Positions 7,226 through 13,639 of a stretch of 24,593 nt of DNA are shown in pieces. Both the position numbers and the translations under genes were made by a program. Below the pieces are notes generated by a model. That model was not told where the DNA came from. It worked only from the letters and a program-made list of their open reading frames with translations, and ran no database searches. How positions within the stretch are numbered: the first letter of the stretch is position 1; the number at the start of each line of letters is the position of its first letter. This stretch comes from Anaerolineales bacterium (GTDB taxonomy: Bacteria > Chloroflexota > Anaerolineae > Epilineales > JAANWY01): the NCBI GenBank assembly GCA_018263655.1, contig JAANWY010000024.1, positions 1 through 24,593 on the forward strand, written 5' to 3'.

Positions 7226-7597
7226 TCAGGCCACCGCAAAGTCCATATGCGGGCGAATCTCTGGCGGTTTGTAGGCCAACACGATCCGGTCACGGGGAAT
7301 TCCTGCCTTCACAAGCTCCTCGGCGATCCCCTGTTCCGTGCCGTCGTATTGAATCCAAACCTTGCCGTCGCGAATATCGATGTGAAGCACGCTGCCGTGG
7401 GTGCGGTAGGGTCCGTTCCAGCCGGCATACACCAGTTCGTAGTGGTCATTGGCCTCGTCGAAAATGACCTCGATCTGGACATCACCGACTCGTTGCGGAG
7501 GTTGAACAGCCCGCGCCACCAGCCGGCGCACATCCCCAACTGCTTCCTGAAGGGTGTATGGATCCGGCGGTTCGGCCTGGTCGATCAGGTCCATCAT
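7226..7597 (-). CDS. XisI-like protein (fdxN-element excision controlling factor family)
   Basis: A 123-residue protein whose second half, IEVIFDEANDHYELVYAGWNGPYRTHG followed by VLHIDIRDGKVWIQYDGTE and a terminal FAVA, is the characteristic XisI pattern. In cyanobacteria XisI acts with XisH in excision of the fdxN element, but most homologues are of unknown role. The frame opens at ATG 7651, yet that codon overlaps the -35 box of a strong promoter (7651-7623) whose predicted start point is near 7616. The start must therefore be downstream, at ATG 7597 or 7594. No xisH is adjacent; the next gene is the SWIM gene. The family link is clear, the function is not. Confidence 0.8.
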   Translation of the reverse strand: MMDLIDQAEPPDPYTLQEAVGDVRRLVARAVQPPQRVGDVQIEVIFDEANDHYELVYAGWNGPYRTHGSVLHIDIRDGKVWIQYDGTEQGIAEELVKAGIPRDRIVLAYKPPEIRPHMDFAVA

Positions 7598-7622
7598 TTC
7601 CCACAGTGTTACCTGTAGCGCC

Positions 7623-7651
7623 TTTATACACCAATTCGCTTTCCTTGTCAA
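7623..7651 (-). promoter_or_regulatory. Sigma70-type promoter for xisI-SWIM
   Basis: On the minus strand TTGACA (7651-7646) and TATAAA (7628-7623) are separated by exactly 17 bp. This is a near-consensus promoter with a predicted start point near 7616. It rules out ATG 7651 as the xisI start. Confidence 0.8.
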
Positions 7652-7659
7652 AAGGAGAT

Positions 7660-7688
7660 TTGACGCCTTCTCTGCCTTGCCCTACAAT
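7660..7688 (+). promoter_or_regulatory. Sigma70-type promoter for mazG-like gene
   Basis: TTGACG (7660-7665) and TACAAT (7683-7688) are separated by 17 bp, with a predicted start point near 7695, about 60 nt before ATG 7755. Its -35 box lies only 8 bp from the -35 box of the divergent xisI promoter, so the two polymerases would face back to back. Confidence 0.8.
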
Positions 7689-7754
7689 GCACCGAATCCG
7701 ACATCCTGGCAAGCTGTCAGAGTCTGTGGGGAATGAAAGAGCCGGAGAAACATC

Positions 7755-8123
7755 ATGGGAACCGACACTGATACAAGGATCGCCGATCTGCGCACACAGG
7801 TGGCCGATTTTGTGGCTGCTCGCGACTGGGAGCCCTTTCACACGCCCAAGAACTTGAGCATGTCCATCGCGATCGAGGCCGGCGAGCTGATGGAGCGCTT
7901 TCAGTGGCTCACACCAGCCGAGTCTCGCGCCGCCGCTAACGACCCCGCTGAGCGGGCCGGCGTGGTTGACGAGCTTGCGGACGTCCTCATCTACTGTCTG
8001 AGCCTGAGCAACGCCATGGACGTAGATTTGACGACGGCGGTAGAGGCCAAGCTGGCAGCCAACGAGGAGCGCTATCCAGTCGAGGCGTTTCGGGGGCAGT
8101 TTCGCCGGCCAGAACGCCAATAA
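7755..8123 (+). CDS. MazG-like nucleotide pyrophosphohydrolase
   Basis: A 122-residue all-alpha NTP pyrophosphatase, closest in size and pattern to the short MazG/RS21-C6 (dCTPase-type) group that hydrolyses non-canonical or excess (d)NTPs to monophosphates. The metal-binding pattern is E41-x2-E44 in IEAGELMERFQW and E73-x2-D76 in VDELADVLIY. The segment FHTPKNLSMSIAIEAGE is typical for the group. GGAGAA lies about 6 nt before ATG 7755. It has its own near-consensus promoter, and its TAA overlaps the ATG of the downstream transporter (TAATG at 8121-8125), so the two are translationally coupled. Substrate cannot be read from sequence. Confidence 0.9.
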   Translation: MGTDTDTRIADLRTQVADFVAARDWEPFHTPKNLSMSIAIEAGELMERFQWLTPAESRAAANDPAERAGVVDELADVLIYCLSLSNAMDVDLTTAVEAKLAANEERYPVEAFRGQFRRPERQ

Positions 8124-9001
8124 TGGGCAACCAACCCCGTTTTGTCCGTTGGCTGCCGCTGGCAGCCGGCCTCATCTGGGGAACCGCCTTCCCCGCCATC
8201 GAGATCGGGCTGCGCACCTTCACCGCGCTGGATCTCGCGTTCTGGCGTGGGCTCATTGGGGCGCTGAGCCTCGGCGGGTGGCTCGCAGCACGCGGCGCTC
8301 TGGAGCGGCGCTTCTCCCTGGGGACTTGGGCGCGGCTCTTCGTGCTGGCGCTGGCCGGCTCCGGGCTCTTCTGGCCGATGCAGACGTTGGCCGTCAACCT
8401 CTCCACGCCGGTCAACGTCGCCTTCCTGATTTCGACCTACCCCGCCATGCTGGCTGCGTCCGCCTTCGTGCTGGGCGAAGAAGTGCGACGCCGCGATGTC
8501 GTCAGCCTGGGGTTGGCGCTGGCCGGCGCGTACCTCATTATCAGCCGAGGCCGAATCCTGGACCTGTTCGCCAGCGAGACGCTGCCCGGCGATGGGTTGG
8601 CCCTGTTGGCCGCTGTCTCGTTCGGCGCCTACTTGCTGCTGGGGCGTCGCTGGCGACCGAAGATGGGCATTTCTACTCAAACGCTGACGTTCTACACCTT
8701 CGCGCTGGCCGTGCCGGTTCTCTTGGTGTTCTCCATCGTTGATCAACCCGCCCTAGCGACGCCTACGCTCGCGACGGCCGGCGCCGTGCTCTGGCTAGGC
8801 TTGATGGCTACGACCGGTGCGTTCCTGGCCGTGAACAGGGGGGTGCGGGCCGGCGCCATCGCTCAATCCAGCGTGCATTTGCTGGTGATTCCGCTGGTGT
8901 CCGCGCTCCTCTCGTGGCTGCTTTTCGGCACGACCCTCACGATGCCGCAGTGGGTGGGCGGTGCGCTGGTGTTGGCGGGGATTGCGATTTCGAGTGGGTA
9001 G
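8123..9001 (+). CDS. EamA/DMT-family transporter
   Basis: A 292-residue membrane protein with about ten hydrophobic helices and two EamA repeats (about 5-140 and 150-290), the drug/metabolite transporter layout. The first helix carries WLPLAAGLIWGTAFPAIEIGLR; the end of each repeat has the STYPAML.AS and SALLSWLLFG patterns followed by a WVGGALVLAGI-type final helix. Start and previous stop overlap by one base. Substrate is unknown; coupling to a nucleotide pyrophosphatase is common-sense cotranscription only. No obvious terminator follows. Confidence 0.88.
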   Translation: MGNQPRFVRWLPLAAGLIWGTAFPAIEIGLRTFTALDLAFWRGLIGALSLGGWLAARGALERRFSLGTWARLFVLALAGSGLFWPMQTLAVNLSTPVNVAFLISTYPAMLAASAFVLGEEVRRRDVVSLGLALAGAYLIISRGRILDLFASETLPGDGLALLAAVSFGAYLLLGRRWRPKMGISTQTLTFYTFALAVPVLLVFSIVDQPALATPTLATAGAVLWLGLMATTGAFLAVNRGVRAGAIAQSSVHLLVIPLVSALLSWLLFGTTLTMPQWVGGALVLAGIAISSG

Positions 9002-9111
9002 TGGCCGCCGGCGATGAGGTACTCCCGTCAGAGGCGCGCGGGGGACGGCAGGCCGGCGACGGTGTACTTGTTGACCTTACGACCGGACTGTCACTTCATT
9101 CAGACCCTTTT

Positions 9112-9150
9112 TTGACACATAGGCTTTATAATTGTACAATACACGTGTAT
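9112..9150 (+). promoter_or_regulatory. Sigma70 promoter with overlapping palindromic operator candidates
   Basis: TTGACA (9112-9117), a 17-bp spacer and TACAAT (9135-9140) give a near-consensus promoter. A perfect 10-bp palindrome ATTGTACAAT (9131-9140) contains the -10 box, and a perfect 12-bp palindrome ATACACGTGTAT (9139-9150) covers the predicted start point. This placement would let a dimeric repressor block transcription. It reads toward the DUF166/PAS-LuxR pair. Confidence 0.7.
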
Positions 9151-9171
9151 CGTTGCGGAACTGGAATTGGA

Positions 9172-9372
9172 GCGCAAAACGTAAAGCGTAAAATGTAAGG
9201 TTTTCCCGCAGGTAAGCGTTCAGCCACCCTTGCGAAGGTTAGTAGGAGCCTTGGCAAGAGGCCGATTTTCGACTGGCGAGGGGCACCTCAACCCGAATGC
9301 GATTGGCAAACCTTCGCAAGGGTCCCCACTACCTGAACGGTTACTCCCGCAGAACGTCTTTACGTTTTACGC
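9172..9372. repeat. Inverted repeat interrupted by MITE copy 2
   Basis: GCGCAAAACGTAAAG (9172-9186) pairs with CTTTACGTTTTACGC (9358-9372) with one mismatch; related CGTAAAA motifs adjoin both arms. Removing the MITE and one target duplication brings the arms to about 40 bp apart, so the element inserted into the loop of a pre-existing palindrome. Confidence 0.65.
9212..9344 (-). mobile_element. IS66-like 133-bp MITE, copy 2
   Basis: Length 133 bp, flanked by the perfect 8-bp duplication TCCCGCAG (9204-9211 and 9345-9352). Termini are GTAAGCGTTCAG and CTGAACGGTTAC; inner inverted repeats are at 9226-9240 and 9309-9323. Its reverse complement aligns with copy 1 over the full length with about seven differences. 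It lies between the promoter at 9112-9140 and the GTG start at 9472, so it would be transcribed as part of the leader. No coding capacity. Confidence 0.92.
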
Positions 9373-9391
9373 AATACGTTTTACGGCGTCT

Positions 9392-9431
9392 GTCACCTAG
9401 CGGTGTTTGTCACCTGGCGGTGTTTGTCACC
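9392..9431. repeat. 17-bp tandem repeat upstream of DUF166 gene
   Basis: GTCACCTAGCGGTGTTT (9392-9408), GTCACCTGGCGGTGTTT (9409-9425) and a partial third unit GTCACC. Each unit contains CACC-N4-GGTG, so it can form a small hairpin. It lies about 40 bp before the GTG start and could be an operator array or a leader structure. Confidence 0.7.
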
Positions 9432-9471
9432 AATTCAAGCTTCATCAATAATAACCACGGAGTCCCCGATA

Positions 9472-10254
9472 GTGAAGATTCTAGCAGTCGTACAAGGCGA
9501 GTACGGCCGGCGCATTGCGGCCAACATTGACGAACACAAGCCGGCCGGCTGGACCATCAACACCTGGCGGGCGCCGGCCGTTTTGCCGCCCATCGTCGAC
9601 TACCCCGAAGACTACCTCCCCGAGGAGCTGCCGGCTGCCGATTTGATCCTCTCTTTGGGCGAGGACCCGGGCGTGGCCGAGCTGCTGCCCGACATCGTGC
9701 AGATGACGGGTGCGGACGCTGTGCTTGCACCCGTGGACAACGTGGCTTGGCTGCCGCCGGGGCTCATGAAGCAGTTGGCGCGGTGGCTGGACGATGTGGG
9801 GGCGTCGGCGGCGTTTCCCAAGCCCTTCTGCTCCCTTACCGAGACGACGTACAACGAGAAGCGCCACAAGACCGAATACGACATCCCCCTCATCGCCGAG
9901 TTCGCCGCGCACTTCGGACGACCGGAGTTCCGTGTCGAATATGATGAGGACGGCTCGGCAGTTACAAAGGTAGAGGTCGTGCGGGATGCGGCGTGCGGCT
10001 GTGCGCGGCACGTTGCCGAGCACCTGGCCGGCGCCCCGGCTGACGAAGCCGAACACGAAGCCGGCATGCTCCACCACCACTACCCCTGCCTGGCCAGCAT
10101 GGGCATCGATCCTGACTACAGCGACACTCTGATGCACGTGAGCGGCAACGTCTTGAAAGATGCAGTCGCTGACCAGATCAAGCCGCACAAGACACCGCCC
10201 AAATACTTCCGCCCCTCCGGACGCAGTGGGGATGAGGAAGTCAGCGATGGATGA
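9472..10254 (+). CDS. DUF166-family protein (cysteine-rich, function unknown)
   Basis: A 260-residue soluble protein of the DUF166 family (PF02593, sometimes mislabelled thymidylate synthase), known mainly from methanogens and anaerobic bacteria. It begins MKILAVVQGEYGRRIAANI, has an acidic LPPIVDYPEDYLPEELPAADLILSLGEDPG-type region (split here across about residues 38-67), and ends with conserved cysteines in DAACGCARHVAEHL and HHHYPCLASM plus an isolated FCSL cysteine. These could bind metal or an Fe-S cluster, but no function is established. The frame opens at ATG 9403; GTG 9472 is chosen because GGAG (9459-9462) precedes it by 9 nt and the encoded MKI start fits the family. Its last 8 bases overlap the PAS-LuxR gene, implying linked expression. 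Confidence 0.8.
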   Translation: MKILAVVQGEYGRRIAANIDEHKPAGWTINTWRAPAVLPPIVDYPEDYLPEELPAADLILSLGEDPGVAELLPDIVQMTGADAVLAPVDNVAWLPPGLMKQLARWLDDVGASAAFPKPFCSLTETTYNEKRHKTEYDIPLIAEFAAHFGRPEFRVEYDEDGSAVTKVEVVRDAACGCARHVAEHLAGAPADEAEHEAGMLHHHYPCLASMGIDPDYSDTLMHVSGNVLKDAVADQIKPHKTPPKYFRPSGRSGDEEVSDG

Positions 10255-10924
10255 GATCCTCGAAGCTCTGCGCCACACCGCCGATGGGGTGTACATCATC
10301 GACGAGGAGCAGCGCATCGCCTTTTGGAACAACGCGGCGGAGCAGATGCTGGGCTATTCAGCCAACGAGGTGGTGGGAGAGCTTTGCTGGGAGATTCTGG
10401 GTGGTCAGGTTGATGGCAATTGCCCGCTGTGCCGGCGCGATTGCGTTCCCTTCGCCGCCGCTGTCCAGGGCGAACTGGTGCCGAACTTTGACATCCACGT
10501 CCGCACCAAGGATGACCAGCGCCATTGGCTGAACGTCAGCATCATTGCTCTGCCAAGTGGCGAAGAGGAAGGGCTTCTGGGTGTGATCCACCTGTTCCGC
10601 GACATCGAGGCCAGGAAGCAGGCTGAAGACTTCGCCTTGGAAGTCGCCGCCCAGGCCCGACAGCTTGGCCTTCAGCAGGCGTCGCTGACCCAGAGTGCCG
10701 CGCTCGACGGCGAGAGTGAACCTGAGATCAAAGAATTGACCCCGCGTGAATTCCAGGTTTTGGAGCTACTGGGCGTTGGCGCTGACACTCCCACCATCGC
10801 CGAAGAGCTGTATATCACCGAGTCCACAGTGCGCAACCACGTGCAGCGGGTTCTGCACAAGCTTCACGTGCACAGCCGGCTGGAGGCCGTGGCCGCCGCT
10901 CGCGAGTATGGTCTGATTGAGTAA
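10247..10924 (+). CDS. PAS domain-LuxR transcriptional regulator with cysteine-rich PAS
   Basis: A 225-residue one-component regulator. An N-terminal PAS fold (about 5-125; GVYIIDEEQRIAFWNNAAEQMLGYSANEVVG) is followed by a short helical linker and a LuxR-type HTH (about 161-225; LTPREFQVLELL...STVRNHVQRVLHKLHVHSRLEAV). Inside the PAS are four cysteines, C47, C59, C62, C66 (DGNCPLCRRDC), a pattern suited to an Fe-S cluster or redox sensing, which is inference. No receiver domain or partner kinase is present. ATG 10247 is chosen because GAGGAAG lies just upstream and the family starts there; it overlaps the end of the DUF166 gene by 8 nt. Its target may be its own operon or the formate dehydrogenase genes 340 bp downstream; neither is shown. 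Confidence 0.87.
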   Translation: MDEILEALRHTADGVYIIDEEQRIAFWNNAAEQMLGYSANEVVGELCWEILGGQVDGNCPLCRRDCVPFAAAVQGELVPNFDIHVRTKDDQRHWLNVSIIALPSGEEEGLLGVIHLFRDIEARKQAEDFALEVAAQARQLGLQQASLTQSAALDGESEPEIKELTPREFQVLELLGVGADTPTIAEELYITESTVRNHVQRVLHKLHVHSRLEAVAAAREYGLIE

Positions 10925-10960
10925 GGGGGTTGCAAAGAAACAGTTCCCCCACCTGCTCTT

Positions 10961-11020
10961 GCTGGATCGTCAGATCCAGCAACTAACAGACTAAAACCGC
11001 CTGGATCTGGCGATCCAGGC
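10961..11020 (+). repeat. GGATC-N4-GATCC hairpin doublet, copy 1
   Basis: Hairpin 1 at 10961-10980 has an 8-bp perfect stem and loop GTCA. Hairpin 2 at 10999-11020 has a 9-bp perfect stem and loop TGGC. The same two hairpin cores occur at 21175-21252 in the opposite orientation (loops GCCA then TGAC), showing a directional two-hairpin repeat resembling REP/BIME elements. It follows the PAS-LuxR gene and may end its transcript. Confidence 0.75.
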
Positions 11021-11095
11021 CGAGCGCGATGGGGGATTTAGTTATTTGCATGTCCCTAACCTGGACAAGCCAGAACCAAAATTCTCCGTTGGGCG

Positions 11096-11144
11096 AAGGT
11101 CTCCGACCGAGCCCAAGGACCCAACGGCTGCGGTCGGAGACCTT
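11096..11144. repeat. Perfect 14-bp inverted repeat
   Basis: AAGGTCTCCGACCG (11096-11109) and its exact complement (11131-11144) enclose a 21-nt loop. No T-run follows, so it is not a standard terminator. It lies 120 bp before the nuoE-like gene. Confidence 0.8.
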
Positions 11145-11188
11145 ACCGAACAGTTGAGTTTGCTTACCGGATCCGAAATTCTTGCTTT

Positions 11189-11217
11189 TTGTGCAAGGAT
11201 CTGATTGATAAGATACT
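11189..11217 (+). promoter_or_regulatory. Weak sigma70-like promoter candidate for the fdh operon
   Basis: TTGTGC (11189-11194) and GATACT (11212-11217) are 17 bp apart and 48 nt before ATG 11265. Both boxes match poorly, so an activator or another sigma factor may be needed. Confidence 0.3.
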
Positions 11218-11264
11218 AACCTGAGTGTACGAGAACTGAATGAAGGAAGACAGGAGATGAAGGA

Positions 11265-11768
11265 ATGGGCGAGATAGACAATGGCACGGTTGACCTTTCC
11301 TCAATGGACGAGGTTTTCGAGCAGTACAGTGAGGAACAAGGCGCCTTGATTCCCATTTTGCAGAAGGCACAGAACACCTATGGTTGGTTGCCCGGCGACG
11401 TTTTAGAACTGATCGCCGAGAGACTTGGGGTGTCGCCAGGGCAAGTCTACGGCGTGGCGACTTTCTACGCGCAGTTCTACCTGGAAGAGCAAGGCCGGCA
11501 CATCCTCAAACTCTGTGATGGGACGGCCTGTCACGTCAGGGGCACACCAATCCTGGTAACTGCCATGGAAGACGGAATGAATATACGTCCTGGTGAAACG
11601 AGCGAGGATGGTGAGCTGACTATGGAAATCGTCTACTGTTTGGGCTCTTGTGCCTTGGCGCCTGTGGCCGTCCTCGATGAGCAAGTCATGGGGCGGATGC
11701 GGCCGCAGATGATTGTGCGCCGCGTGGAAAAGCATATCGCCAGCGCGAAAAAGGCGACGGAAGCTTGA
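11265..11768 (+). CDS. NuoE-like [2Fe-2S] subunit of NAD-linked formate dehydrogenase
   Basis: A 167-residue thioredoxin-like ferredoxin subunit of the complex I 24-kDa family. Cys84, Cys89 (CDGTACHVRG), Cys125 and Cys129 (CLGSCALAP) bind one [2Fe-2S] cluster. The helical N-terminal part GALIPILQKAQNTYGWLP, with VYGVATFYAQF, is typical. In FdsGBA/HylABC-type enzymes this subunit (FdsG/HylC-like) works with the NADH-binding subunit. Here it is followed 13-20 bp downstream by the NuoF-like gene and then by the formate dehydrogenase catalytic gene, so it belongs to that soluble complex, not to respiratory complex I. AGGAG and GAAGGA lie just before ATG 11265. Length is normal for the family. Confidence 0.92.
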   Translation: MGEIDNGTVDLSSMDEVFEQYSEEQGALIPILQKAQNTYGWLPGDVLELIAERLGVSPGQVYGVATFYAQFYLEEQGRHILKLCDGTACHVRGTPILVTAMEDGMNIRPGETSEDGELTMEIVYCLGSCALAPVAVLDEQVMGRMRPQMIVRRVEKHIASAKKATEA

Positions 11769-11787
11769 GGCAGAAAGGACGATGAGC

Positions 11788-13626
11788 ATGCACACGACGT
11801 TACCATTTCCAAATGAAGCTGACCCGACCGTGAATGATCCACAACACAAATGTATCGCTGTTTGCATGGGCACCGGGTGCACTTCGTCGCAGAGCGCGCA
11901 ATTGCATCAGACCCTGCGTGAGGAGTTGGACGAACATAACCTGAACGGAGAGATAGAGGTCCGGCGTACCGGGTGCTTTGGGTTCTGCGAACAGGGCCCG
12001 ATCGTGGTCGTCTCGCCTGGTGAAACGTTCTACACCGAGGTCAAGCCCCGAAGCGCCGAGACAATCGTCGAGCAACATGTCCTCGGCAATCAGCCTGTAG
12101 AGCGACTCCTGTATCATGATCCGACTAGCGACGCCACTGTGGAGAAATGGCACGAGATAGGCTTCTATGGCAAGCAGCAGCGCATTCTGCTGGACAACTC
12201 TGGCATCATTGACCCTGAGAACATTGGCCACTACCTGGCTCGGGAAGGTTACCAGGCGCTGCACCAAGTCCTGTCGGAGATGACGCCGGAACAGGTGATC
12301 GAGGAAGTCACCGAATCCGGCCTGAGGGGGCGCGGCGGCGCCGGCTTCCCCACGGGTGTGAAATGGGGCTTCGCCCGCAAGACCCAAAAGTGGCCAAAAT
12401 ACGTGATTTGCAACGCCGACGAAGGTGACCCGGGCGCATTTATGGATCGCTCCGTACTGGAGGGCGATCCGCACGCCGTGATCGAGGGCATGATCATTGC
12501 CGGCTTCGCCATCGGCGCCCAAGCGGGCTACATCTACTGCCGCGCCGAATATCCGCTGGCCATCAAGCGGCTGAGAGTCGCCCTGGAGCAAACGCGGGAG
12601 TTGGGCCTCTTGGGCGACAACATCCTGGGCTCCGACTTCAGTTTTGATATCACCATCAAAGAGGGCGCCGGCGCCTTCGTTTGCGGCGAGGAAACAGCGC
12701 TGATGGCTTCCATCCAGGGGGAGCGTGGTCAGCCCTGGCCGCGGCCGCCTTATCCCGCTGTTTCTGGATTATGGAAGCAACCCAGCAACGTAAACAACGT
12801 GAAGAGCTATGCCTTCGTCCCGCGCATCATCCACAAGGGGGCCGAGTGGTTCAGCAGCGTGGGAACCGAGGGCAGCCCTGGCACGGCTGTGTTTGCCCTC
12901 ACCGGCAACGTCAACCGCACAGGTTTGATCGAAGTGCCGATGGGTATCACGCTGCGCGAGATCATCTACGACGTGGGTGGAGGGATTCCGGGCGGCAAGA
13001 AGTTCAAGGCAGTACAGACCGGCGGTCCCCTGGGCGGGTGTTTGCCCGAGGAGTACCTGGACATCCCCGTGGACTTCGACTCACTGCAAGAGGCGGGATC
13101 GGTCATGGGCTCCGGTGGCATGGTCATCGCCGACGAAGCGACGTGCATGGTGGAGTTTGCCAAGTTCTTCACCAAGTTCGTGTGCGACGAAAGCTGCGGT
13201 AAGTGTCCGCCATGTCGCATCGGCAGCACGCGGATGCTGGAGGCTTTGGAGCGCATCACCGAGGGCGAGGGGACACCCGAAGACCTCGATGAGATTTACT
13301 GGCTGGCGGATGGGATGCAGCAGGGCTCTCTGTGCGCGCTAGGTCAGTTGGCGCCGGCGCCGGTGATATCCACTCTGCGCCATTTCGAAGACGAATATCG
13401 CGCGCACATCGAAGAGGAGCGCTGCCCGGCCGGCAAATGCCAGGCCCTAATCACTTTCGAAATCGTAGCCGACCTCTGCCCAGGCTGTATGGTGTGTGCT
13501 CGTAACTGTGCATCTAACGCCATCAGCGGCGAAAAGGGCGAGCCGCACGTCATTGATCCTGAGCTCTGTGAGCGATGTGGTTTGTGTGAGGCGGTCTGCA
13601 ACTTCGACGCCGTCATTGTCAAGTAG
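11788..13626 (+). CDS. NuoF-like NAD(H)-binding flavoprotein subunit with extra ferredoxin domain
   Basis: A 612-residue diaphorase subunit that binds FMN, NAD(H) and several Fe-S clusters. Order: thioredoxin-like [2Fe-2S] domain with Cys26, 31, 63, 67; FMN/NAD domain with GLRGRGGAGFPTG near 180 and NADEGDPGAFMDR near 215; SLBB-like region; [4Fe-4S] site CGKCPPCRIG near 470; and a C-terminal two-cluster ferredoxin (CPGCMVCARNC, CERCGLCEAVC). This architecture is that of HndC/HymB/HylB-type subunits, some of which belong to electron-bifurcating complexes. ATG 11782 and 11788 are both in frame; AAGGA at 11775-11779 is only 2 nt from 11782 but 8 nt from 11788, so 11788 is chosen. The catalytic gene starts 13-22 bp after the stop. 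Confidence 0.92.
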   Translation: MHTTLPFPNEADPTVNDPQHKCIAVCMGTGCTSSQSAQLHQTLREELDEHNLNGEIEVRRTGCFGFCEQGPIVVVSPGETFYTEVKPRSAETIVEQHVLGNQPVERLLYHDPTSDATVEKWHEIGFYGKQQRILLDNSGIIDPENIGHYLAREGYQALHQVLSEMTPEQVIEEVTESGLRGRGGAGFPTGVKWGFARKTQKWPKYVICNADEGDPGAFMDRSVLEGDPHAVIEGMIIAGFAIGAQAGYIYCRAEYPLAIKRLRVALEQTRELGLLGDNILGSDFSFDITIKEGAGAFVCGEETALMASIQGERGQPWPRPPYPAVSGLWKQPSNVNNVKSYAFVPRIIHKGAEWFSSVGTEGSPGTAVFALTGNVNRTGLIEVPMGITLREIIYDVGGGIPGGKKFKAVQTGGPLGGCLPEEYLDIPVDFDSLQEAGSVMGSGGMVIADEATCMVEFAKFFTKFVCDESCGKCPPCRIGSTRMLEALERITEGEGTPEDLDEIYWLADGMQQGSLCALGQLAPAPVISTLRHFEDEYRAHIEEERCPAGKCQALITFEIVADLCPGCMVCARNCASNAISGEKGEPHVIDPELCERCGLCEAVCNFDAVIVK

Positions 13627-13639
13627 GAGTGAAACCGGA

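Larger units (their letters stand above)
9002..9471. other. Intergenic region with promoter, palindromes and MITE copy 2
   Basis: This 470-bp gap holds no credible gene. 9002-9111 shows nothing recognisable. Then come a near-consensus promoter (9112-9140) overlapped by palindromes, an inverted repeat (9172-9186 with 9358-9372) that encloses the MITE at 9212-9344, and a 17-bp tandem repeat (9392-9431) before the GTG start at 9472. Confidence 0.75.
10925..11264. other. Intergenic region with hairpin doublet and long inverted repeat
   Basis: The 340-bp gap before the formate dehydrogenase genes holds no gene. It contains a GGGGG/CCCCC pairing (10925-10950), two GGATC-N4-GATCC hairpins (10961-11020), an inverted repeat with 14-bp arms (11096-11144), and a weak promoter-like pair at 11189-11217. 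Confidence 0.75.

Noticed and set aside
9403..9471. Upstream start (ATG 9403) for the DUF166 gene
   Set aside because: The extension is encoded by the 17-bp tandem repeat and has no ribosome binding site; GTG 9472 has GGAG and the family N-terminus.
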